From Sphingomonas sp. Leaf17 (GTDB lineage Bacteria > Pseudomonadota > Alphaproteobacteria > Sphingomonadales > Sphingomonadaceae): a stretch of 64,000 nucleotides of DNA. The position numbers were made by a program, and so were the translations under genes. This document shows positions 46,106 through 55,131 of this stretch, in pieces. The stretch spans positions 248,001 through 312,000 of the forward strand of contig NZ_LMKL01000006.1 in the NCBI RefSeq assembly GCF_001421505.1, in the 5' to 3' direction. The notes beneath the pieces are model-generated. The model was given only the letters and a program-made list of their open reading frames with translations. It ran no database searches and was not told the DNA's origin. The first letter of the stretch is position 1; each line of letters opens with the position of its first letter.

Positions 46106-49096
46106 CTAGAAGCCGAACTTCGCGCCGGCGCGGAAGCTGCGGCCGAAGATGCCGTTGCCGCCCTGCACCGCGTTGTACAGATGGGCGCCATAGGTCACCG
46201 GATCGACGTCCGGCAGGCGGTCGAACAGGTTCAACGCGTTGACATAGAAGGTGAACTTGTCAGTGACCGCGACGCTCGCGTTCATGTCGAACGTGATGTA
46301 GCTCTTCACGCGGCAGCCGGTGTAGCCCGGTGCCTGGCCGCAATCGGCATAGGCATCACCCTGATCCATCGCCGACAGGTCATAACCCGACGTGTAGTTC
46401 ACGGTACCGGTCAGAGCGACCTTGTCATACTCGAACGTGTTCGCCCAGTTGCCGCGCCAGCGGAACGTTCCGCTGCCGGCCGTCAGGTTGAAATTGCCCA
46501 GCGTGTCGACATAGGTTTCACGACGTCCACCCGGGAAGGTCGTGCTGAGCTCCAGGATAAGGCTGGCGTTCAGATTGCTGGTCCACTTGAACGCACCGAT
46601 GTCGAAGTAGGTGTTCGCACCGAAATCGATACCCTCGGACTTGATTGTGTCCGAATTGATCAGCTGCGATTCGACGAAGGCGATACGCGGACGCGCGTTC
46701 GGCGTGTTGACGTCGGGTGCGTCGGCGATGACATTGTACCCGGCCGGGATGGCTGCGCCGGCATAATAGGCCGCGATGGCCGGTGCCGACGAAGGCGAGG
46801 TGATCGCGCCCGTCTTGCGGATGTTGTAATAATCGACCGTCAGCGTGACGTTGCTGAGCGGTTCGAACACCACGCCGCCGGTGAAGCTGCGCGACTTTTC
46901 AGGCTGCAGGTTCGGCGATGCCAGGGTGGTCTGGCCGATCGAATAGGCCGTCAGATAGGTCGGGCAGCCCGCCGAATTGTCCGGGCGGCAATTCGCGCCA
47001 TACTGCGCCAGGAAGGCAGCCGGAATAGCCGAGATCTGCTGGGTGACGTATCCGGTCGTCGGCAGGGCGTTGGCTTCTGCAAAGCTCGGGATACGGAAAC
47101 CACGCGAATAGGTACCGCGCAGGGTCAGCTGACGGAACGGCGTGAACTTGGCGCCGAACTTCGGCGAGAAGTTGCTCTGGCCACTGGAGTAGTGATCGTA
47201 ACGCCCCGCTGCCGTCAGTTCGAGCTGGTCGAACACCGGTGCCTTGATTTCACCGAACGCCGAAGTGACGGTACGGTTGCCCTCGGTACCGAATGCGTTG
47301 ATCGTGAAATACCGCTGGGTCGGACCGTTGATGTCCGGGTTGGCGCTGGGTGCGTTGACGGCTTCATAGAAGATCGAGCCACCAACACCGACCTGCAACG
47401 GACCGCCCGGCAGGTCGAACAGCGCCTTACCGACGGTGAACTGGGCCTGATACAAATCCGACGACGCGTCGGTGATGTTTTCCGGCGTCAGGTAGTTGTT
47501 GATCGCGGCGCTGTTCAGCGACGGGTTGACGAAGTTGTACGTACCGTCGGCGATGACGTTCAGCAGGTTCTGGATGTAGACATAGCCGTTCTGCTTGCGA
47601 CGCAGGTCGGTGTGCATCGCGGTTGCGTCGACCTTGTAGTCCCAGTCGCCGAACACCGTACCACCGATGCCGAAGGCTGCCCGGTACACACGGCTGCGCG
47701 TCTCGTTCTGCGTGACGCCGGTCGGCGAACGACCGACCAGCTGCACGGTCTGGCCGGCGACGGCGAACGGGTTGTTCGGGTTGAGGGTGCCGTTGGCCGC
47801 GGTGCAGTTGACGCGGGCCGCGCAGACATAGACCGGCAGGGTCAGGATCGCCGAGCCGGGTGCGAAGTTGGCCGCGCCCGATGCGGTCGAGAACTGCGGG
47901 AACAGAATGCCGGTCGGCGCCGCACCGCGAATGGTGGCGGGGAAGCCGGTGTAGCTCGACGTGTTCTGCTGGAAATTGACCGCCAGATAGGCTTCCGAGC
48001 TATCGCCGATCTTGGCCGTGAAGCGGGCCGAGCCGCCGAAACGCTCGATGTTCGGCGAAACGACGCCGTACTGGTTGGTGAAGTCTTCCTGGCAGATGTT
48101 GCTGGTCGGCAGGGTCGCGCTGGCCGCGAGATCGGCGGCGGTCGGCGAGATCGAAGGTCCGGCCTTGCAGCCTGCGGTCGGGTTCAGGATCTGGAAACGA
48201 CCGGTCGTGCCCGGGCGGATATACAGGGTGCTGCCAAGATCGAACGCGCCGATCGCACCGTTTGCGTCGCGGCCGTTCAGAATGCCGTTCGGTCCACCGA
48301 TGCTGCGCTGGTCGTCGGTGCCGAATACGCCCGGCAGGTCGCGGTTGTAGACGGCTTCGCTGCGATAGAAGAATCCGCTGATATAGGCGTTGTAGCCCTT
48401 CTCATCGAGATCGCCGGTGCCGGCGGTCAGCGTCAGACGCTGGTTGGCGGCAACGCCGTCCTCCGAGATGCCGGCTTCGGCACGACCCGAAACGCCGTTG
48501 AACTTGCGCTTCGTGATGACGTTGACCACGCCGGCGATGGCATCGGCACCGTAGCTCGACGATGCACCGTCGCGCAGGATTTCGATGCGCTCGACGATGT
48601 CGTCGGGGATCGTGTTCAGGTCGACGAAGTTGCGCGAGCCATCATCCGCGAGCGGATAATAGGCGGCGCGCAGACCGTCGAACAGGACCAGCGTCGAGCT
48701 GGTCGACAGACCGCGCAACGACACGGCCGATGCACCACCAGCGAAAGCGCCGTTGGCGGTGAACGAGTTGGTCAGGGCCGCGCCGTTGTTCGACGACAGC
48801 TGCTGGATGGCGTCCTGCACGGTGTTGATGCCGCGACGGTCGAGGTTCTCGGTCGTCAGCGTGGTCACCGGCGAAACGCCCGTGTCACCGCCACGCAGGA
48901 TCGAACCGGTCACGACAATGTCACCACCGTCCTGGGTTGCGGCGTCCGGTGCCGGGGTGGTCTGTGCCTGATCCGGCACGGTCGTCTGCGCGAAAGCAGG
49001 CGCAGCGAACATCGTACCCGCACCGAGCAGGGCAATCGCGCCGAGGGCGCTGCTGCCGCGCAGTGCCTTGCGCGCGAAATTCAAAGTAGTGGTCAC
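46106..49096 (-). CDS. TonB-dependent receptor 2
   Basis: This is a 996-residue outer-membrane receptor. Signal peptide about residues 1-36 (cleavage near AFAQ), a TonB-box-like GGDIVVTGSILR (about 58-69), plug domain with TTLTTENLDRRGINTVQDAI, SAVSLRGLSTSSTLVLFDG and ERIEILRDGASSSYGADAIA, and a beta-barrel ending KFGF. The plug pattern (RGL-x-TLVL-DG, ASS-YGADA-I-GVVN) is that of the large sphingomonad TBDR class. The ligand is unknown; no sugar or iron genes are adjacent. Its promoter region includes an inverted repeat at 49258-49281. It shows an order of residues unlike receptor 1, so the two are not recent duplicates. Confidence 0.93.
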   Translation of the reverse strand: MTTTLNFARKALRGSSALGAIALLGAGTMFAAPAFAQTTVPDQAQTTPAPDAATQDGGDIVVTGSILRGGDTGVSPVTTLTTENLDRRGINTVQDAIQQLSSNNGAALTNSFTANGAFAGGASAVSLRGLSTSSTLVLFDGLRAAYYPLADDGSRNFVDLNTIPDDIVERIEILRDGASSSYGADAIAGVVNVITKRKFNGVSGRAEAGISEDGVAANQRLTLTAGTGDLDEKGYNAYISGFFYRSEAVYNRDLPGVFGTDDQRSIGGPNGILNGRDANGAIGAFDLGSTLYIRPGTTGRFQILNPTAGCKAGPSISPTAADLAASATLPTSNICQEDFTNQYGVVSPNIERFGGSARFTAKIGDSSEAYLAVNFQQNTSSYTGFPATIRGAAPTGILFPQFSTASGAANFAPGSAILTLPVYVCAARVNCTAANGTLNPNNPFAVAGQTVQLVGRSPTGVTQNETRSRVYRAAFGIGGTVFGDWDYKVDATAMHTDLRRKQNGYVYIQNLLNVIADGTYNFVNPSLNSAAINNYLTPENITDASSDLYQAQFTVGKALFDLPGGPLQVGVGGSIFYEAVNAPSANPDINGPTQRYFTINAFGTEGNRTVTSAFGEIKAPVFDQLELTAAGRYDHYSSGQSNFSPKFGAKFTPFRQLTLRGTYSRGFRIPSFAEANALPTTGYVTQQISAIPAAFLAQYGANCRPDNSAGCPTYLTAYSIGQTTLASPNLQPEKSRSFTGGVVFEPLSNVTLTVDYYNIRKTGAITSPSSAPAIAAYYAGAAIPAGYNVIADAPDVNTPNARPRIAFVESQLINSDTIKSEGIDFGANTYFDIGAFKWTSNLNASLILELSTTFPGGRRETYVDTLGNFNLTAGSGTFRWRGNWANTFEYDKVALTGTVNYTSGYDLSAMDQGDAYADCGQAPGYTGCRVKSYITFDMNASVAVTDKFTFYVNALNLFDRLPDVDPVTYGAHLYNAVQGGNGIFGRSFRAGAKFGF

Positions 49097-49257
49097 CCGT
49101 TCTTATCCTTGCTGGCCCGATCGGCGTCCGCTCTTGACGGTCCGCACCCAGGCGTTGCCGCCCCCTCAGTCGTGACACGCACGACCCCCGAAGACATGGC
49201 GCAAAGGAATAGGCGGCGGCCGGATGCTGTAAAGCTGGCATCGACGACACGAAGACG

Positions 49258-49281
49258 TTTACGCTGGCCCTGTAGCGTAAA
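49258..49281. promoter_or_regulatory. inverted repeat upstream of TonB receptor 2
   Basis: TTTACGC (49258-49264) and GCGTAAA (49275-49281) are perfect 7-bp arms with a 10-bp spacer, about 160-185 bp before the receptor start. The spacing suits a dimeric regulator that binds half-sites about one and a half helical turns apart. No regulator gene is adjacent. Confidence 0.35.
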
Positions 49282-49351
49282 TGACACAAACACTGTCCGA
49301 TGCGGCACTGCAGCGCTGTTTTATAAGGCGCTGGCTACGGTATACGCCGTT

Positions 49352-50206
49352 TTATTTGGCAGTGCTGCTCATTGGTGCGGCAACCAGCATGGGGTCGAGT
49401 TTGGCCGTGCCCCAGCGCAGGGACCAGTGGAGGTGGGGGCCGGTGGCGCGGCCGGACATGCCAACCGCGCCGATCGGCTGGCCGGCGCGGACGTGATCGC
49501 CTGCGCCCACGTCGATTCGCGACAGGTGCAGGAACGCGCTGTTCAGGCCCATGCCATGGTCCAGCATCAGGAGATTGCCCTCCAGCGAGAACGGCGCGGA
49601 TGCGGCCAGGATCACGACGCCGTCGGCGGGTGCGACGACGACGGTGCCGGTCGGCCGCGCGATGTCGGTACCCGAATGATAGCTGCCCGGTTCGCCGCGA
49701 TAGACGCGCTGCGCGCCGAACTGGCCGGAGATCCGCCCGGTCACCGGCCAGCGAAATGTCTGACGCCAGCCGTCCGCGTCGGTCACGCGCGCGCGGGCAG
49801 CGACGATCTGCGCCAGTTCGGGCGGGCGCAGCCTCGCGAACACGGGATCGGGCGCGGGATATTTGGGAAGCGTGTCCAGCCGCTCGATCCGCCACGCGCG
49901 CGGGGCGACCGCGATGGTGCGGGTCAGCGCGCGGCCGTCGCGGGTGGTGACGACCAGCGTCGCCTGCGGCCCGGCATCGCGGTCGAAGCCCAGCAGGAAC
50001 CGGCCATCGGCCGCCACCGGCACCGCGATCCCGTTCAGCGTCGCGGTGGAACCGGCCGGCGCGCTTGCCTGCAACAGCCCGCCCTGAATCGGCGTGCCGG
50101 TCCAGCGGACCGGCGCGTCGGCGGCCTCCTGCGCGGAGGCCAGCGGGACGCTCGTCCCGGTGACCATGCCAAGCGCGATCAGCGCCGCCGGAAGCGCGCG
50201 CATCAT
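49352..50206 (-). CDS. M23 family (LytM-like) metallopeptidase, exported
   Basis: This is a 284-residue predicted periplasmic peptidoglycan peptidase. The signal peptide (ALPAALIALGMVTGTSVPLA, cleavage near ASAQ) is followed by a beta-rich region and a C-terminal LytM/M23 domain: YHSGTDIA (H177 and D181), NLLMLDHGMGLNSAFLHLS and the HxH motif in GPHLHWSL (H258, H260). All zinc ligands are present, so it should be catalytically active on peptide cross-bridges, unlike degenerate NlpD/EnvC types. The start overlaps the DUF2093 gene by 4 bp (50203-50206), so translation is probably coupled. Confidence 0.92.
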   Translation of the reverse strand: MMRALPAALIALGMVTGTSVPLASAQEAADAPVRWTGTPIQGGLLQASAPAGSTATLNGIAVPVAADGRFLLGFDRDAGPQATLVVTTRDGRALTRTIAVAPRAWRIERLDTLPKYPAPDPVFARLRPPELAQIVAARARVTDADGWRQTFRWPVTGRISGQFGAQRVYRGEPGSYHSGTDIARPTGTVVVAPADGVVILAASAPFSLEGNLLMLDHGMGLNSAFLHLSRIDVGAGDHVRAGQPIGAVGMSGRATGPHLHWSLRWGTAKLDPMLVAAPMSSTAK

Positions 50207-50403
50207 TTCGGCGCCAGCGCCTCGCTGGCGATCTCGGGCGTGGCGAAGGCCTCCTGCCGCGCGACGCTCCAGTAGCGGACATCCTCCAGCGGGATGCGCG
50301 CGCCCGATACCGCGCAGGCCACATGGTCGCCCGCGCTGAGCACGCGAAAGCCATTGGCCATGTAGTGCAGCCTGGCGGGACGGGCGGAGTTCGACATCAG
50401 CAT
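50203..50403 (-). CDS. DUF2093 domain protein
   Basis: This is a 66-residue protein: a short lead, then RLHYMANGFRVLSAGDHVACAVSG and IPLEDVRYWSVARQEAFATP. The LHY-x-x-x-x-F-x-V-L-x-x-G-D-x-V-x-C-A-V-S-G pattern followed by I-P-L-x-x-L-x-Y-W-S-x-x-x-Q-E is the DUF2093 signature found in alphaproteobacteria. The family has no known function. It sits 18 bp after the xseA stop and overlaps the M23 gene by 4 bp, so it is part of an xseA-DUF2093-M23 operon. The start could also be the Met two codons in. Confidence 0.88.
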   Translation of the reverse strand: MLMSNSARPARLHYMANGFRVLSAGDHVACAVSGARIPLEDVRYWSVARQEAFATPEIASEALAPK

Positions 50404-50421
50404 GACTAGCGGTTCCGTATC

Positions 50422-51810
50422 TTACAGCAGCGACGGTTGTTCGGGCGTGTCGACGGGATAGGCCTTTGCCGCCGGCCGCTCAACCCGCGCGTCGACCGCG
50501 CCGTCGCGGAAGTGGAGCGTCACCGCGCCCGCCGTCCGCGCCGCGCCGCGCGTCGCCAACGTTTCCGAGGAGCCACGCGCGGTGACGCGGGCATAGCCGC
50601 GATCAAGCACCGCGTCGGGGTTCAGCGACTTCACCAGCCGCCAGGTCGCGTCCAGCTGCGCCCGCCGCGCCTCGACCAGCCGCAGCAGCGTCGCCGGGCG
50701 CAACGCCCCGCCCGACCGGTCCAGCCCCCCGCGCGCGACCGTCACCCGCCGCTCCAAGCCCCGGTCGAGCCGCTGGCCCAGATCGTCGGCGCGCTGGCGT
50801 TGTGGCCCCAGCAACTGGTCGCGCTTGGGCATCACCCGCACCAGCGCGGTCAACTGTTCGCGCCCGCGCTCGGCATAGCGGCGGGCATAGCGTTCGATGC
50901 GCTGGCCGTGCGCGGCGATCGTCAGGCGCAGGTCGGCCAGCACCGGCACCGCGATTTCGGCGGCAGCGGTCGGCGTCGGCGCGCGCAGGTCGGCGGCGTG
51001 GTCGCACAGGGTCGTATCGGTCTCATGCCCCACCGCCGAAATGATCGGAATCGAGCAGGCGGCGACCGCGCGCACGACGACCTCCTCGTTGAACGCCCAC
51101 AGATCCTCGATCGAGCCACCGCCGCGCGCGACGATGACCAGATCGGGGCGCGGCACCGGGCCACCTTCGGCCAGCGCATCGAACCCGCGCACGGCGGCGG
51201 CGATCTCGGCCGCCGATCCCTCGCCCTGCACCTTCACCGGCCAGACGATGACATGGGTCGGGCAGCGATCCTCCAGCCGGTGGAGGATGTCGCGGATGAC
51301 CGCACCCGTGCCCGACGTCACCACCCCGATGACGCGCGGCAGGAAGGGCAGCGGCTTTTTCGCCGATGGCGCGAACAGCCCCTCGCCCGCCAGCTTCATC
51401 TTCAGCTTTTCGAGCAGCGCCATCAGCTGGCCCGCGCCGGCCAGTTCCATCCGTTCGATGACAATCTGGTATTTCGACCGGCCGGGATAGGTGGTCAGCT
51501 TGCCGGTGGCGATCACCTCGATCCCGTCCTGCGGCACGAAAGCGAGGCGCGCGGCCTGCCCCTTCCAGATGACGCCGTCGATGACCGCCGCATCGTCCTT
51601 CAACGCCATATAGGCATGGCCCGAGGCGACGCGCTTGTAGCCCGAAATCTCGCCGCGCAGGCGGACGTGGCCGAACTCGCCCTCCACCACGCGCTTCAGC
51701 TTGAACGCCAGCTCGCCGACCGACATCGCGGCGGCGTTGTCGCCGGGCGTGTCCTCGGCTACCAGCCGCGCGGAAAGCCCGTCGGGCGCGTCATCAGAAA
51801 GGTTTGCCAT
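50422..51810 (-). CDS. xseA: exodeoxyribonuclease VII large subunit
   Basis: XseA with XseB forms exonuclease VII, which degrades single-stranded DNA from both ends. The 462-residue protein has an OB-fold N-terminus ([21 protein letters not shown], then [20 protein letters not shown]), [20 protein letters not shown], the catalytic [19 protein letters not shown] and [31 protein letters not shown] (split: [19 protein letters not shown] and APTPTAAAE), then a long coiled coil and the C-terminal [10 protein letters not shown]. The start ATG (complement of 51808-51810) is chosen for its family-like N-terminus [11 protein letters not shown]; it shares the CATG with the purD start. xseB is not in the window. 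Confidence 0.94.
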   Translation of the reverse strand: MANLSDDAPDGLSARLVAEDTPGDNAAAMSVGELAFKLKRVVEGEFGHVRLRGEISGYKRVASGHAYMALKDDAAVIDGVIWKGQAARLAFVPQDGIEVIATGKLTTYPGRSKYQIVIERMELAGAGQLMALLEKLKMKLAGEGLFAPSAKKPLPFLPRVIGVVTSGTGAVIRDILHRLEDRCPTHVIVWPVKVQGEGSAAEIAAAVRGFDALAEGGPVPRPDLVIVARGGGSIEDLWAFNEEVVVRAVAACSIPIISAVGHETDTTLCDHAADLRAPTPTAAAEIAVPVLADLRLTIAAHGQRIERYARRYAERGREQLTALVRVMPKRDQLLGPQRQRADDLGQRLDRGLERRVTVARGGLDRSGGALRPATLLRLVEARRAQLDATWRLVKSLNPDAVLDRGYARVTARGSSETLATRGAARTAGAVTLHFRDGAVDARVERPAAKAYPVDTPEQPSLL

Positions 51811-53098
51811 GAACGTCCTGCTGCTGGGGTCGGGTGGTCGCGAACATGCGCTGGCGTGGAAGCTCGCCCAGTCGCCGACCTTACGTAAAGGCACCGATAC
51901 GCTGTATGCCGCGCCGGGCAACCCCGGCATCGCCGCCCACGCGACGATCGTGCCGCTCGACGCGACGGATCACGCGGCCGTCGTCGCCTTTGCGAAGGAC
52001 AAGGCCGTCGGGCTGGTCGTGATCGGCCCCGAAGCGCCGCTGGTCGACGGTCTCGCCGATTCCCTGCGCGCGGCCGGCGTGCCCGTCTTCGGTCCCGGCA
52101 AGGCAGCGGCGCAGCTGGAGGGGTCGAAGGGGTTCACCAAGGACCTGTGTACCCGCGCGAACATCCCGACCGCCGGCTATGCCCGCGTTGCCACGCTGGA
52201 CGCCGCGCGGATCGCGCTCGACCTGTTCGGCGCGCCGGTGGTGGTGAAGGCGGACGGGCTGGCGGCGGGCAAGGGCGTGACCGTCGCCATGACCCGCGCC
52301 GAGGCCGATGCCGCGATCGCCGACCTGTTCGCGGAAACCGGCGCGGAAGCGGTGATCGAGGAATTTCTGGAGGGCGAGGAGGTCAGCCTGTTCGTGCTGA
52401 CCGACGGCAATGCGCTGATGCCGTTCGGGTCGGCACAGGACCACAAGCGCGTCGGCGACGGCGATGTCGGCCCCAACACCGGCGGCATGGGTGCCTACAG
52501 CCCGGCCCGCGTGCTGACGCCCGCGCTGGAGGCGCAGGCGATCCGCGAGATCGTCGCGCCGACCGTGGCGGCGATGGCGATGGAGGGCATGCCCTTTTCC
52601 GGCGTCCTGTATGCCGGGCTGATGCTGACCGCGCAGGGGCCGAAGCTGATCGAGTACAACGCGCGCTTCGGTGACCCCGAATGTCAGGTGCTGATGCTGC
52701 GCTTCGCCGGCGACCTGCTCGAAACGCTGCTGGCGGTGGCCGAAGGGCGACTGGCCGACCTTGGCGGCGCGGCCTTCTATGACGATCCGGCGCTGAGCGT
52801 GGTGATGGCCGCGCGCGGCTATCCCGGCACACCGGCGGCGGGCGGCGCGATCGGCGGGATCGACGCGGCCGAGGCGACCGGTGCGATCGTGTTCCAGGCG
52901 GGTACGCGGGCGGGTGAAAACGGCATCGTGGCCAGCGGCGGCCGGGTATTGGCCGTCACCGCCACCGGCGCGACCGTCGCGCAGGCACAGGCCGCCGCCT
53001 ATCGCGCGGTCGACGCGCTGGACTTCACCGACGGTTTCTGCCGCCGCGACATCGGCTGGCGCGAAGTGGCGCGCGAGCGGGGTGACGGGCAGGCGTAG
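51809..53098 (+). CDS. purD: phosphoribosylamine-glycine ligase (GAR synthetase)
   Basis: PurD makes glycinamide ribonucleotide, step two of purine synthesis. It is 429 residues. Seen: [17 protein letters not shown] at the N-terminus, [37 protein letters not shown], the ATP-grasp core [17 protein letters not shown] and [32 protein letters not shown], and [15 protein letters not shown] with the metal-binding Asp-Pro-Glu. The start ATG is at 51809, preceded by AGAAAGG; the open frame upstream lies antisense to xseA. The start overlaps the divergent xseA start, a head-to-head overlap of the two initiation codons. Confidence 0.96.
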   Translation: MNVLLLGSGGREHALAWKLAQSPTLRKGTDTLYAAPGNPGIAAHATIVPLDATDHAAVVAFAKDKAVGLVVIGPEAPLVDGLADSLRAAGVPVFGPGKAAAQLEGSKGFTKDLCTRANIPTAGYARVATLDAARIALDLFGAPVVVKADGLAAGKGVTVAMTRAEADAAIADLFAETGAEAVIEEFLEGEEVSLFVLTDGNALMPFGSAQDHKRVGDGDVGPNTGGMGAYSPARVLTPALEAQAIREIVAPTVAAMAMEGMPFSGVLYAGLMLTAQGPKLIEYNARFGDPECQVLMLRFAGDLLETLLAVAEGRLADLGGAAFYDDPALSVVMAARGYPGTPAAGGAIGGIDAAEATGAIVFQAGTRAGENGIVASGGRVLAVTATGATVAQAQAAAYRAVDALDFTDGFCRRDIGWREVARERGDGQA

Positions 53099-53121
53099 GG
53101 CACGACCCTGGCCGCAGCGCG

Positions 53122-54195
53122 TCAGGCGGTCGGTGATGCCGTCGTAGCGCGAACCTGCGCATACAGCGCCTCGCAGCCGTCGAGCCAGCGGTCGTGGGTG
53201 AACAGGCGTTCGACGCGCGCCCTGGCGATGCGGCGGGGGATCGCCAGTGCTTCCGGGATCGCGCGGGCCAGCCCCGCCACGTCGCCGGGGTCGGCGAACC
53301 GCCCCACCTCCCCGACGACTTCGCGGGCCGCGCCCATATCGAATGCGGCGACCGGCAGGCCGCAGCTCATGGCCTCGATCGCGACGAGGCCGAAGGGTTC
53401 GTCCCAGCACGGCGTGAACAGGAACACGGACGCGCGGCCCAGTTCGGTGGCCAGCGCGGCTCCGTCCAAATGCCCGCCGTAGCGGATCGTCGGTCCCAGC
53501 AGCGGCGCGATCTCGGCGGCCCAATAGTCCGGGTCCTCGATCGTTCCGAAAACGGCCAGCGGCACGCCGGCCAGCATCGCCGCGCGGATCGCCAGATGCG
53601 TCCCCTTGTTGGGGGTAATCCGTCCGCACCACACCGCGCCGCCATCGCCCTCAGGCCGGTATGGCCAATTGGCGGGGTCGATGCCGTTGTGCAGGACCGA
53701 CGCTTCGGGCGCCGCGCCGTCCGGCCACCACGCGGCCATCTGCGTCGCCGATGTCACGGTCAGCCGGTGGGCGGGGCCGGCACTCGCCTTCACGAACCAG
53801 TGCAGCGCATCGAAGGGCGGAACGTGCAGCGAGGTGACGGTGGGCACGCGCGCGGTGCGCTCGGGCGCGATGGCGATACGGCTGAGGCTGTTGTTATGGA
53901 CCACGTCGAATCCGCCGGCGGCGATCCGGTCGCAGGCGGCGGCATAGCCTGTATCGACATGCGCGATCAGGGCTGCGGACCCGCGATGCTCGGCCCAGGG
54001 GAATGTGCGGTCGTAATGTTCGGCCAGCACCGGGTCGATCGTGAATCGGGGATCGCTGTCGCCGGCCGCGAACAGCACGACGTCGTGGCCGCGCTTCGTC
54101 AGACCGTCCGCCAGATACCAGCTATGCGCCTCCATCCCGCCCATGAACGGCTGGGCGATCGGCTGGCGGACATGGGCGAGCAGCGCGATCCTCAC
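53122..54195 (-). CDS. glycosyltransferase family 4 protein
   Basis: This is a 357-residue predicted GT-B glycosyltransferase. The N-terminus is RIALLAHVRQPIAQPFMGGM, followed by AHSWYLADGLTKRGHDVVLF, the usual start with a glycine-rich loop for the acceptor side; DVVHNNSL, HNGIDPANWPY and the donor-site EPFGLVAIEAMSCGLPVAA (Glu-x7-Glu) complete the family-4 pattern. The GTG start at 54195 overlaps the stop of the upstream GT2 gene by 4 bp (GTGA), and the open frame beyond it lies inside that gene. It is the last of four linked glycosyltransferase genes (58.3 to 53.1 kb). The sugar donor and acceptor cannot be read from sequence. Confidence 0.86.
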   Translation of the reverse strand: MRIALLAHVRQPIAQPFMGGMEAHSWYLADGLTKRGHDVVLFAAGDSDPRFTIDPVLAEHYDRTFPWAEHRGSAALIAHVDTGYAAACDRIAAGGFDVVHNNSLSRIAIAPERTARVPTVTSLHVPPFDALHWFVKASAGPAHRLTVTSATQMAAWWPDGAAPEASVLHNGIDPANWPYRPEGDGGAVWCGRITPNKGTHLAIRAAMLAGVPLAVFGTIEDPDYWAAEIAPLLGPTIRYGGHLDGAALATELGRASVFLFTPCWDEPFGLVAIEAMSCGLPVAAFDMGAAREVVGEVGRFADPGDVAGLARAIPEALAIPRRIARARVERLFTHDRWLDGCEALYAQVRATTASPTA

Positions 54196-55118
54196 GCCGC
54201 GACGCTGGCTGTCCTGGCGGCCGCGCGCGCCTCCAGCATGCGGATGACGGTGGCGGTGTTGGCATAGGGCTGGTGGCTCTGCTGCCCGGTCAGCGCGAGG
54301 TCGTCGGCGTCTGGAAGGCGCAGGATGCGGATCGGCCGCCCCGCCGTGTCGTCGATCAGCCCCATCAGCCGGAACGCATGCAGCCAGTGGCCCATCGTCC
54401 GGTAGCCCCAGCGCGCCTCGAACAGTTCCGCGTTGCGCACCACGCTGTCGATGTGGTGGACCGGCGGCATGTGGTGCGGATGATATTGGTGATGCGCCAG
54501 ACCGCCCCGGATCCACGCGATCGGGATACCGGCGGTGTCCAGCACCTTGCCGAAATCGGTATCCTCGCCGCCATAGCCGGCATAGCCCTCGTGGAAACCA
54601 CCGACGCGCAGGAACGTGTCGCGCCGCATCGCGAAGTTGAGCGACCAGAAGCAGCGATAGTCGGTGCACAGTTCGATACCGTCCGCCGGCGGACCGCGCC
54701 GGTCGGAATGGCGGACCGCGACCGAATCGAAGTCCTCGCTGCGCCAGCCGCCTTTAGTCGCACCGCCGGGCAGGTACAGCACTTCACCCATCAGCAGGCC
54801 GTCAAACGAGGCCGTATGCCGCGCATAGTCGGCGACCAGGTCGGGCGCGGGGATGCAGTCCATGTCGAGGAAGACCAGCACCTCGCCCGATGCCGCGCGC
54901 GCGGCGGCGTTGCGCGCGGCGGCGAGCGGCAGGGTGTCGCCGGCGATCATCATCTGGCGGATCGGGAACGGCGCATCGGGCAAGGCGTAGGCGGTATCCT
55001 GCATCACCGCGACTATCAGTTCGACCGGCATGGCGGACTGGCGCGTCAGGCCAAGGACAAGATTGTGGAGATGGTCGGGCCGGCCCTTGGCCAGCGTCAC
55101 GACGGAAACGGTCGGCAT
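54192..55118 (-). CDS. glycosyltransferase family 2 protein
   Basis: This is a 308-residue GT-A glycosyltransferase. Seen: SVVTLAKGRPDHLHNLVLGL at the N-terminus, the metal-binding VFLDMDCIPAP (DxD-type) near residue 82, then WSLNFAMRRDTFLRVGGF and GYGGEDTDFG (acid/base region ED), which is typical of the galactosyl/N-acetylgalactosaminyl-transferase-like branch of family 2. There is no membrane segment, so it probably works at the cytoplasmic face. It lies 13 bp after the GT28-like gene stop and overlaps the GT4 gene by 4 bp. Confidence 0.86.
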   Translation of the reverse strand: MPTVSVVTLAKGRPDHLHNLVLGLTRQSAMPVELIVAVMQDTAYALPDAPFPIRQMMIAGDTLPLAAARNAAARAASGEVLVFLDMDCIPAPDLVADYARHTASFDGLLMGEVLYLPGGATKGGWRSEDFDSVAVRHSDRRGPPADGIELCTDYRCFWSLNFAMRRDTFLRVGGFHEGYAGYGGEDTDFGKVLDTAGIPIAWIRGGLAHHQYHPHHMPPVHHIDSVVRNAELFEARWGYRTMGHWLHAFRLMGLIDDTAGRPIRILRLPDADDLALTGQQSHQPYANTATVIRMLEARAAARTASVAA

Positions 55119-55131
55119 TGTCAGGCTCCGG

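Noticed and set aside
46181-50275. A 1364-codon open frame antisense to TonB receptor 2 and M23
   Set aside because: Spans two genes and their gap in one frame, which a real gene would not do; composition is that of a shadow frame.
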